NCBI GenBank assembly: GCA_029204225.1
Contig: CM055108.1
Coordinates: forward strand, 22,618,326 to 22,682,325
Reading direction: 5' to 3'
DNA: 64,000 nucleotides
From: Diphasiastrum complanatum
Taxonomy: Eukaryota > Streptophyta > Lycopodiopsida > Lycopodiales > Lycopodiaceae
The position numbers and the translations under genes were made by a program. The notes under the pieces were generated by a model. That model ran no database searches. It worked only from the letters and a program-made list of their open reading frames with translations, and was not told the origin of the DNA. Within the stretch, counting starts at the first letter, position 1; each line of letters starts with the position of its first letter. Below, one piece after another: positions 41,401 through 53,400 of this stretch.

Positions 41401-44400
41401 CCAGAGGTCCATAAATTAAGAGTCCAAGCTCTTACTACTCACTTTGCAATTCACAAATTTTTGGTAGTAGTCCACGTCATCAGCTATCACGAAAGCTTTT
41501 TTAGAGACTTCTGCAAAAGCATCCCAGGTAAAGGGCTTCACCGGCAAATCCTGCCACCACCACGACGCCTTGTCGTGTAAGAACAACACGACACTCTCAA
41601 TTTTCTTCTCATCTGAAATTCCATGCAAGCTGAAGTAACTAGTCCACTTAACGAGCCAATCCTGTACTACCTCCAATTTCTTCTTCTTCTCCTCCCCCAA
41701 ATAAGTCTCCGATTGAAAACCGAGATTGGGCAAAGACAACAATTTGACCCGGTTCCACAGAACTTCCATTTGTTGATCTCTCATATTATTTCGATTGTTC
41801 ATGTCATTGAGTGCATTACTCAATTGTTGGCAAATCTGCATATAAGATGGTGCAGCTGGATTTGGCAGAGCCTGATTTGCAGCTTCTTCGGCCATGTTGA
41901 ATTATCTATTTCAGGAAATAACTAAATTTAGTTAATACTCAGATTAACTATAAGTGAAGTACAGTTGACCAAGTCTGACTGAAATTGACTCCATTATGGT
42001 CAACTCACTAACTTTAGTTCATTTCATAGACAATTCAAAAAACTGAAAAAAATTGAAGATTTTGAATTTTCAGATTTTAATTTTAAATTTTGTTTTTTAA
42101 CTTAATTTGAAATTCGTTAAAAACACTGTCAGTATTTAGGCAATCAAAATCAAAAAATCGATTTACAGTTCGATTCCTAATCTTACTGATATAATGTTAG
42201 TCCGGCATACAAGACATGCGACATCAACTACTTTTTTTGACTTTATGGAATTTTACATAAATTTCAGTTTTACGGAATTTGTCAGCCAAATTCCCTGATT
42301 TGTGAGCCAACCGTCAGAGAACATGCGTATGACCACTCAAAACGAATGTAAATCCCGAATGCATGTCAGAACCACACTGAGAATCAACATGCAAACAATC
42401 CATGCAAGCACAGTACCACAATTTAGGGAAAAAACTAGCATACAATAAGAACAATTACAGATTTTGACAATTTTGCTCACAAAACTGCCAAAATTTCAAA
42501 CGGCCATAACCTGAGGTACAGTGCACCAAATTGGGCGCTGTAAAGCACTGTACGGAGGGAGACCAAGTGACCGAGATGCTTGCCACATCAGCCTGCCACC
42601 TAGGCTTCACACGTGTGATAATAGAGTAACTGAAAATCTGTAGTAGTGCACACTTTTTCAAGGCCATATACTATAAAATCATGCGTACACCTCCCCAAGC
42701 CCAAAAGTAATGTTACCAACAGTCTTAAATGGTCTATTAGACTTCCGTGAAGCATTCACACAGGTCCTAAGAAACAGTATGGGCTGAGAACAAAGTTTTC
42801 TTGAATTGTAGAAGTGATTTTAGCTTCAAACTTGATAAAGAAGGAGAATAAGCCACCGACCATCAATTTACAGGTCTAATAGCTTGTTGGACTGGTGAAG
42901 AGGAGGCCCTTGGTGGAATCTTCTAGTGATTAGGGCAATTTAGGGTACTTGGGTCTCATAAGGACATGACCTTAATGGTAACTGGCCTAGTACCTAAAGG
43001 TATGCTAATTAAAGTAACCAATAACTAGGGTTAGGGGGAGGACGAGTCCAATAACTACCATCTGAAAAATATACTTTGACAATGAATGTGTATAAAAAAT
43101 TGTAGATCCATCGAGCATATGTTGAACTTGTGGAATGGCATATGACCACAATATGGGCGAAAATGGAGCATAAGGAGTGCACAATGAAAAATAGCAACCG
43201 GAACAACGACATGAAGAGGTGCATCATCCAAATGAAGAGCCCATGGTAAGTAAAGGGATCAAGGATATCTAGTATCATATCAAGATACCAGTGCCAAGGA
43301 ATAAACCATGCATATTGAACTGGTGGAAAAACTATGATCCTAGAGATGTGCAACAACCAAGAAGTCCCATGGAGATTTGATAGACTAGAATCGTAATGGA
43401 TAAGCACAACCCTCGAAAGTATCGCCCCTGAACCAATGGAACCATGAAAAATAATTGTAGGAAGTATAATGGCATCTGGTAGAAAGGTAGTAGCAACACC
43501 AATAAAACTATGAAAAAGATCAGCATACTATCTCTGCACCAAGGGAAAAGGACCATGCCACAATCGATATGAAGTAATCATGCAAGTCGTAGCAACCAAG
43601 CACATCGTAGATCAGTAGGTAGGAAGGGAGCAAATAATGTACATGTGCACCAAGATGTCATCATGGACAAAGATTGTCGTGCCCAAGCTATCCAAGCATG
43701 CTAGTGATCAACAATCCAAAAGACGTATAAAGAACAACATATAGGAATAGCAACATCAATATATCACACCAAGCAAAGATAGAAACAACAAAAGAGTGGC
43801 ACCAAGCAGGATGGGCATAAGGACCATAACAACAACTATGCAAGATCACCAGAGACCAAGCTATTTGTAACAACCAGAAGTGCCAGGAAAATAGACGTAG
43901 ATCCAGCCAAGTAATAACTAGAATGGACATATGTGCAGTGACAAGGTCAAAAGGCCAAGGCATCCATAAGGCCCATGAATAGAAGGCTTCAAGACCACAA
44001 GGTATCCTCACGGCCCATGCATGTAGAATGTCAACATGCCAAGGGATCAATGTCATAGATACCTCAACAACCATGGAACCCATATCGAGAATAAGAGTAA
44101 CAACTGAAACAACTAGAATAGAGAAGGAATTGAAGCATTGGAATCAGGATTAGCACTTGAAAAAGGTGAACCTTAGCAGATATAGCAGGATAGGAATGAG
44201 CAAAGTCCTCAGAATCAGCAGCAAGGCACTCAGGAGCAGCACCAACGCACTCGACATCAGCATCAAACGACGTATCAACTTCAACCCATATCTCACCATG
44301 AGAAAAGGCAACATCTATGGTAGAAAAAGGAGTAGAAATAACGGGAGGAGGGGGGATGGGAGTTAAAGAATTTGAGGAAAGGGGAGAAAAATGGGATGCA

Positions 44401-47400
44401 ATGGATTCTAGGAGAGCTTGCAGAGAGAACATTTAAGACTGCATAGTGGACATTTGAGATTGCGTAATGGACATTTGAGATTGAACTTCTAGTAGCAAGA
44501 TAGTTTTACGATTGAATGCTTTTTGAAGAGCATCACGTGAGAACAAGGCAGATGAATGAGAGCTAGACATGAGGTATATAGAAGGCACAACACAAATATT
44601 AATTGTGAATGGATGAAAGTAATTAAAACTAAAACGATCGAAAAAGGAACGATACAAAAGAAACGTAACCAAAGGTCTTATAGAAAGAAACATAATAAAA
44701 TGAAAAATAGGCGACAAGAACACTGACATGGCTATGAGGAGGAGGCACGCTACAAACGAGTAGGAAACCCATGGGCACATTTGAACAGCATGTGATCTAT
44801 GGGCATGCAACGATGTGTGGGACTTGGCAACCCCTCTAGAGAAAAAGGATTTGATATGAAGCTATTTGTCTGGAGTACTCTAATGAGAAGACTAGAGATC
44901 TTGTTGTAGTAGAAGCATCTCTCATATCATACGTGCAATGTAACATGGATCCTCATACATAACAAGAGAGTGCAAAGTGACTGGTGTATCTCTAAATAAA
45001 CAATAGTATCTCCCTCAAATTTCATAATAGGCTGGGCATGTGAAGATGAATGCTCCTCAATCTCGACCTCACCTATGGAACATTACTGGCACGTGGGGTA
45101 CCCTAAAATTGTTCAATCTCAACCTCAAGCTGGTGTGGAGAAACACGGTTCAGACCCAGTATGAATCTAAGACCATGTGATAACCCAAAACATAGGTAGT
45201 ATGGTAGAAGTGGCAACCTCTAGTTAACGTTGACTGGATCAAGTTTTGGTTCTAGATTTTTCATCTTTTACTCGTTGGTTTTGTTATGCATGATGAAACA
45301 GGTTTCTTTTATATTCTTGTTAAAGCGTATCATGTCCCTGCCACTTATGATGAAGATAAGCACAATATATAGATCATCTAATATAATCATTGGTGCCTGG
45401 TGGGAGGTTGGAGAACACGATGCAAAATGAGCCCAAAAGGCGGGCTGCCTGTGAGTACCAAGAAGAACGGAAACCTAGACCATGGAGTTGCAGTGAAGAG
45501 GAGATTGCCATGTAGGTGTATTTGTCAAGAGGAAATGATAAGGGTCTTTGGATATATACAATGAGTCGAGAACGGGCATCAACTACATGAAGGCCTTAGA
45601 AGTATTGAAGACAATTATAGTATTCACCTGTTCTCTCCACCTAGCACAAAATACATGTAGATTGTCCAAATGTCTCTGAAGCCCCTCTCTAGTAGGTGAC
45701 AATAGGGCCACATTATCAGCATATAACAAGATGGCAATCAGTATATCCCCAAAGTTACAACCAAGCAAGGGCCGTGGAACTGAGTCAAAGGCTTTCCTGA
45801 AATCTATAAAACAATAGTAAACTCTCTCTCATCTATGCTTGGCTTGCTCGATGATGGAACGAAGTGTAATGATATGATCAGTAGTGGAGTAGTGAGCTCT
45901 GAAACCCGTCGAGCCCATAGCATACAATCTCTTGGTCTTTGCCTTTATACTCCCTGCAGACTAAAGAATGGTACCATAGGGTTTTGCAATGGCAGGCCCA
46001 ATCATGATTGTGCGGTAGCTCTCGGGTCTCATGGGATCACCACTCTTGTGGATGGGATGGATGATATTGGTGCACCAAGGTGGAGGCAAACTAATAATGC
46101 TTGCATGATTAAGGAGATCAGCAAGTATGGGTGCAAGTGTATCAAGAGCATGGATAAGGAGCTCAGATTCCAGATCCTCAACATCATTTGCATGATGCGT
46201 TCTCATCTTCTTGATGGCTGTAAGGACCATATTGAGCGTAAAGAGAGAATTTGGAGGGTTGAAGATTTGTAAGTGAAGGAGGTGGAGAACGAGGAGTGAA
46301 CTTGCACCAAAAGGCACAAGTGGATGAACTAAAGAGAAGGTTAATGAGCCTTTGACCTTCATAATATTCATAGGTGCACTTCTTATTGCGAAGAACATGA
46401 TGGAAAATGCGATGGGCATCATGGAGGAGGTGAGGTGAGTGGTATTGTGCACGTACAACTTCTTGGTGGTAGGCACTCATCATCATACCAAGGTTGTTTA
46501 GTGGGTATCATAAATACCTGTCACTTGTACTTTGTGTGCTTTTTGTTCTCTCAATTTCTTTTCTGAGAGAGTGGCAGCAATAACACTAGTCATAGATGAA
46601 GTCGTACCGTCATCTTTTGTAAATAATGATGCCCAAGTTTTAGTGGCTTCTTTATGCTAGACCAATTCTTGATCAAGCTCTTGGATCTTCGTGAAGGTAT
46701 GAGCAACATAAGCAATGGGAATGGGAGTGGGGGGGGGGGTGGGGTGGGGTGGGATGGAGGTGAGTCGAGGGGGGGGGACCCTTCTTACGAAAACGTAGGA
46801 GAGTCAACAGGACACGTGCCATATGTTGACTGGGACACTTGGTCTAGTGAATGAGTGACACATGTCAGAGTTGACCAGCCAAATATGACACCTGTCACAT
46901 GCTCACTGGGACGGTCCAATGTATGAGTCATACATGTCAGCTTACTCACTTGTCTATGTGTCAGGGTACTAGGAAGGGTCAGGGTTAAGGGGTGCTTGAG
47001 GATTGTGCATAAGTGAGCCTAGAGAGAGATATTCCTCATCACATTCTATGCAGCAAAGGTTGGGTGGAGACCAGGTAGCCACCTCCTTGTGGTTTTGGGG
47101 AATTCATGCTACGTACTTGCTGAGAATTGAATAAAGCTGAGTTTTAAGATCATTCTAGGCGTGGTTTACTGTTGTTTGTAGTTACAAGCTAAGATTCACT
47201 AGCTATGCTAGAAAAAAGGACTTAAGCTAGAAAGCATGAAAGAGAGAATAAAGAAGAGTAATCATCATCAACTGAATAAAAGACTACAATGATGCCCTAT
47301 ATATAGGCTACCAATGAACCCCAAAGTAGGAATTCAAAAATAGAAAAGAAAGAAAGAAAGCTTTATTAATGTCTTTTCCATGCCAAAAGGCATATAAGAC

Positions 47401-50400
47401 TAATGAAGTACATGTCATGTATGTGGTAACCATGGGAGCGTATAAAAAACGTCTCCAAACTGTAATAAAGAAAAACATCTAGTGCAACCTAAAATAGACA
47501 CGTATGCGAGAATGTGCATAATAATAATCATATGTGTCTCGGGTAAGATGTCAAGGCTGTGCTGCATCTGCTGTGCTGCTGCTGTAAAAAGATGTAATGC
47601 GAGCCACAGTATGGGAAAGCACTGGAGTCTGCCGGCGGCGTCTGTGAGTATGAGCATGTGTATGTGTGATAGTAGTAGTAGTACGCCCCTGCGTAGAATG
47701 TCTAGTAATCCTGGTGGTATCCTGATGGTGAGAGGTACACTGTCTCTGATCTCTATGAGCATGAGAGCGGCCAACAGCCTCGTCGTCATCCTCATCATAA
47801 TCCTCATCCTCAGGTACTAAATCATGCGATCTCCGTATAGTAAAGAACGAAGTAATCAATGGCTGTGAGGTAAAATGCTGGGGTGTCTCGTATAGATCTC
47901 TTCGTAGTCTGGACATCTCGTGTACCATGAGAGCGACACACCATGGGTCCTCATAAGCTATGAGAGATCGTAGAGTGGTAGGCATCCCTCGGAACAGGCA
48001 GTGATATCGTCCTCTAATCTCATAATATACAGGGCACCGAAATATAAAGTGCTCCTTAGACTCCACCTCACCTAGGGAGCAGAACTGGCAAATCCGCTCC
48101 TCTCTGGGAATACCATGGAACCTCCCAGTCTCAATAGCTAGCTGATGAGAGGACACCCCGAGCTGCCCCAATGTGAATCTGAGGCAATGTGACAATCCCG
48201 AGTCCAAGTAGCGTGGCATGACCGGGGTCCCTGATGCATCTAGCTCCAAGAAATGAGTCCGATAGAAAGCTGGCTTAACCCCTAACTGGTTACGCCAAGT
48301 CCGCTCTAGATATGTGCGATAAAGGAAGCATCTGATATACTGATGTGTGCCGGAGGGGAGCTCTGTGATGGAGATGCCAAATGATACAAGTAGGAGGTGA
48401 GAGGCCTGAGAGAACTATGATAGCCTGTAGCCCTGATCATGAAGACGCTGTGAGGAGGATAGTGCAACCTGTATGTATCGCCTGTCTATCTCTGGTAGCG
48501 CCTGTATCCTCTGTATATAGGTGATAAGCTGAAGAATTGCCTCGATCTGTATAGGTGGAACTGCAAACTCAGCCAGGAGAATCTCATGGGGAACAGAAGG
48601 CTTCGCTCAAATCAACCGAGCTAGCATGGTGGTCTGTAATCGTGAGAGACTGGCCCAGTGTGAAGAAGGAAGACCTACATACCATGTCTCTGCCGCATAT
48701 AAAGCCGTGGGGGGTAACAATGGTATTGAAGAGGTGACACTTACTGCGAGCATCCTGGATGGACTTGCGGAAACAAAATCACTCTAGCTGAACAAGGGAG
48801 GCATGTCCTTTCCCTAGTCGAGTGGTAGCGGCCTGTCTCATGCTAAAAGTAGGACCTGAGAAAAGGACCCCCAAGTATGTGTAGGAAGGGACCACCTCTA
48901 GAATCTGTCCGCCCAAAGTAAGCTCCTGTCGCTGCATGAATGCCCTCGAAGTGTTGAAGACCATAACCTTGGTCTTCCCAATGTTCACCCCTAGGCCCCA
49001 TCTGGTGCAAAACTCATGCAAGCAATCCAACTGTCGCTGTAGGCCCTCTCTGGTCGGTGAGACCAACACCACATCATCAGCATAAAGGAGGATAGCAATC
49101 AAGATGTCACCAAGCCTGCAGCCAGTACCGCCACCTTGTGTAATGACTCTCTCCAACTCATCAATATACAAGCCAAAGAGGACTGGTGAGAGGGAACAAC
49201 CCTTCTTCACCCCAATAGTGCTCCAGATGTGCTCAGATATGCCACTGCTATGCCGGAAACAACCAAGGACATGCTCATAAAGTGCCATAACAGCAAGAAC
49301 AATGTCGGTGGAGAAGCCGAGGTCTCGGAGTCTCTGGATGAGCAATGAACGAGGAACAGAATCAAAGGCTTTCCTGAAGTCCACAAAACAACAGTAAACC
49401 CTCTCTCTCCTGTGCTTAGCCTCCTCAATCAAGGCTCGCAATGTGAAGATGTGATCTGCCGTGGAATAATGTGCTCTGAAACCAGCCTGACCCATGGCAT
49501 GTAGTCTCCTAGTCTCCGCCTCTGAGCTCACAACAGACTGCAGTATAGTACCATATAATTTAGAGGGAGGCAGAAGATTTGGAAGGAAAATAGTGCACCC
49601 CCCCAATAGGAGGAGCCCCACTCCAAATCAATATGACCAAGTCCTAAAAATGTGACCAAATAGGGCCCAAGGCCAGTACATGAATAAAAAGGGCCCATAG
49701 GCCTGCTTATGCATAATAAAGAATAAAAGAATGGAAGGGGCGAATGTAATGAGCCAAGTCCATAACTTTTGTAGGTTGAGTTCATAAAATAAAGGAGTAT
49801 GACATTTGGTATTAGAGCATAGGCAAGAGATCAAAGCATGCAAGCATTGTGGATCATGCAAGGAGACCCGAGTTTTTCTCTACAGATTGGGGCACCCTCT
49901 TGTCAGGACCTGCACACAAGTACTGCTAGAAATTCGAAGCAATTTAGTTGTAAACAAATTTCTGTTTTTCGCGGTTTGCTAAGGCGTAATTTGCAGGTAG
50001 CAAATTCAGCTTTTGAGGGCTTGAAATCAGCTACAAAAGGTGCGATGAGGGGGCAGAAACATCAGCAAACCTGCGGCTGTCAGGACAGGCCTGAGGCTGC
50101 ATTAAATGCTTTGCAAAACAGGGAACTAATTGCCCACAGCCAATAGGAGGTCCATTGCAGGACAGTAGACTACAGTAGGGACTGTTTTGGGATCCAAAAC
50201 CATCGTAGGACAGCAGAATACAGAGGGCAAAGTAGGGCTGCAGGAGCATCTCTGGAGGGGTAAGAAGAGGCTCAAAAGGTTTAAGAGTCAATTTGTGCAA
50301 GGCAAGTTTCAAAGTGACCTGAAAGGACAAAGGATTGTATGGGTGGTCTAATGTCCAAAGAGGTCAACGTCCTTCAATGTGACAAGTAACTGTAGCTGCT

Positions 50401-53400
50401 AGGGACAAGATTGCATGGGCAATTTGATGTTTAGAAGGGGCTAGAGATCTTTGTTGCTAATGCCACAAGACCAAGGGTGTTCCAAATGAGAAAGGTTTGC
50501 TTTGGTTGCTTGGTAGGATGCATTTGGAAGGAATGTCCACAAACTTCAATGCGGACTTCATACAATTTGGTAGTGAAGCAGGCATGAGCACCTATGGCTA
50601 TTGAAGAGCTGGAGCAGGATGAACTCGAGGGAAGTACTCTTCATCTTGTGAAAGTGTGGATGACCATGTATGGTTGATGTTATTTCTTTTTCCCAAAATT
50701 GTTTAAATGACGCAATACGTATCAATTTCCAAGTACTTCTTGATTGTTATGACTGGATAGTTGTGTGTATTTTACTTGACACTGAGTCCTTCCATAATGT
50801 ACTTGACTTTGATTAAGAGCTTGAATCTGAGCAACAACCATCCTTGTACTAGTACACAGTCGAGAGGACTGATGGAAAGGGTGCTGTTGGGGGAGGTTTC
50901 AGGGCTATGGGTATGCCATTAACCATTCAGAGTTAGGTTAAGAAGTTGGATATTGAGATAATGTGTTTGAGATATTTTGATGTGGTATTGGGAAAATATT
51001 GGCACGTAGTAGGGAAGCTCTACATCCAACGGTAAGCGAGGGACAAATTGGTCCCAAACTTGCTGCTCCCCACCCGTTGCCATCTTAACCACATTTGTGG
51101 TCACTTGGTGAAGTTGCCAGCTTGAGCTTCTACACCAATTTCGCATTAGTAAAATTATGCATAGAAATATCATCACAAAGAATACTCACAACTTGGCTGC
51201 CTACGAACCCATTCATGCGAATGAGGTCATGAGGTCCAAAAACTACTATATTAAAGCAACAATTACTACAAATTGTTTCATCCTTAAAGGACACATCAAT
51301 GCAAGAAATTGAAAAATTACCTGTTGCCTTAAAAGAACGGCCACCTTTCTTCTGTTTCAACGAGCAATCCTTTGAGAGATGCCCTTCTCCATGTAGGAGA
51401 ACCATAACCCATCGCTCTTGGCCTTATCAAAGTATGCTCTCTCCAACCGAAGGCATTTCTTCTTCTTTCCCGAAGGGGAAACTGTGTCAACAACCTTCTC
51501 CTTGGCCTTTTTGAAAGAGGTGCTCGAAGAAGGTTTGTCCTTGGGTTTGGGCTTCTAGCGCTGTTGCTCTTTGCAGGTTAAGGCATGCGTGTCGTCAAAG
51601 ATCCTAGTGAAGCGCACTGCATCCTCAAGGGTTTGTGGCTGGTTCCGACAGACTGCTAACTAATATTCCTTGGGCAAACCCAGAAAGAAATGTAACTTTA
51701 GTAGAACTTCGTCTATCCGGTTTACAAACTGCGAAGCCGCCTCTATGAAGTCCTGAAGATAGATGTCCAATGGCTTCGTGCTCATCTGCACTGTGACAAA
51801 TCGACGATAATATTCAAAATCGTCCAAGACCGGCATGCATGCGGCCTTAAAGGCTACCTGAAAATCATCCCAAGTCGTTGGAACCGTAGCTCACTCTTTA
51901 AGATCCTACCACCAGAAATATGCTTTGCCACGTAGAAATATGATAACCATAGCAATCCGAGAGCTATTTGGCAGATCGTGCATGGAGAAGTGAGAAGTCC
52001 ATCGATCTAGCCACGCCAAAATAACATCGTCTCTAGGATAAACATCTGGGTTTAGGAGGGCTTGATGAGATTGCGACATGGCCTTCATCTCTGCCTCCGC
52101 CTGTTCATGCTTTGACTGCATGTCAATAATTTGTTGTTGAAACAAATTAACGGCATGCACCATTTCCTCCACGTCGGCCGATGTGGGGCCTAGATCTTGA
52201 GTTGCCTTCATAGGAGAGTCCATGGAAAAGGGAGTGATATGTAGCAAGAAACTTGAGAGAAAAATGACAAGCAACGGTGTAAAAACCACAAAAAACAAAG
52301 GTGTATAGCTCAAGAAACCTAGAAAATACACTAACTTGAGCTAAAAGAACTTAAACTTGCAACTTGAAAAAGTGGGGTGAAGGAATGTAAACGTACCTTC
52401 CTTTACCCCCCTCCTCCAAGCACCTCCAACCCCTTCCATGCAAAAAGGACAAGTGGGGCCCAAGAAAGGGCCCATTTGTCCTTTCTAGAACCTTTGACTC
52501 ATGTGGAGGCCTAAGGGCCTACCACATGTCACATGGAACTCAAAGGGTTATGCAAATAAGTTTTGGCCCCACTCTCCTCCTCTCCCACCTACCACCTACG
52601 TACCATCCCTCTCTCCAAACACAATCACTTGGAGATTGCAGGTATAGAGGGAGGAGGAAGGAGAAGGTGATACGGCCCTAGACATAGTACCAGAGACAAG
52701 GGCTTGCCAAAGTTCTAATAAACTTAGAACAAAGTTTCTTTTGATATTCACTTTAGTATCTTACAAAGTTAACTTGCACAAAGCTTTTTAGCTTTGTGAA
52801 ACAAAAAGAGTATGGGGAGGTGAGCCAAGGAGGCGCACACGCTCCCCCACTCATTAAAAATTTGCACACATTAATGCATAAGGATTGGAGTACGGGGAGG
52901 TACAATTACCTCCCCTTTCAGACCCCACAGGAGGAGTGCAACAACAGCTGCTGCCGCCACCCAGGCAACCCCAAATGGGGAAGGGGGGGCGGGGCTTAAG
53001 ATTATCAACTTTAACTTAAATTGCATTAAGCTTGAAAGCTTAAATAACTCCTTTTCAAGGAAATCAAAGAGCTTTAAATCTTTTAAAGTTAAAGGTTTTC
53101 TAGAAAGAACCATAGTTAGCAATACAAAGTCAAAATTTGCTATCACAAACTAACAAAGTCTGGCAAACCATACTCAGCCTTTTCTCAAGCTTGAGAAGTG
53201 TTGAAGACCATGACCTTGGTCTTCGTAATGTTCACCCCCAAGCCCCATTTGGTACAAAAGCCTTGTAAGCAATCCAACTACCTTTGTAACCTCTCTCTGG
53301 TCGAGGAGACTAGTACCACATCATTGACGTAAAGAAGAATGGCAATCAGAATACCGCCAAGTCTGGCTGTACAAAGTCTTACAGTACAAGAGGTACCCTA

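Larger units (their letters stand above)
38789..41895 (-). mobile_element. Gypsy (chromodomain-type) retrotransposon lacking RT
   Basis: On the minus strand: gag, knuckle, protease, then directly integrase and C-terminal module, polypurine tract and a 3' LTR. The RT-RNase H region is deleted at about 40335. No matching 5' LTR was found near 42195, where only a degenerate primer-site-like word occurs. Confidence 0.85.
47353..49560 (-). mobile_element. LINE, 5'-truncated, minus strand
   Basis: It runs from the middle of RT through a Cys-His C-terminus to a 3' hairpin and a (CTTT)n tail at 47341-47360. 5' truncation is typical of target-primed reverse transcription. RT is split from the C-terminus by stops at about 48250-48778. 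The clade looks closer to RTE/CR1-type than plant L1 because of [12 protein letters not shown]. Confidence 0.85.

Noticed and set aside
43009-44083. Long Trp/His-rich minus-strand frames
   Set aside because: No domain, odd composition, no starts in good context; probably chance openness of purine-rich retroelement sequence.
47482-47820. 112-codon plus-strand frame
   Set aside because: Shadow of the LINE C-terminal His/Thr/Arg-rich tail on the minus strand.
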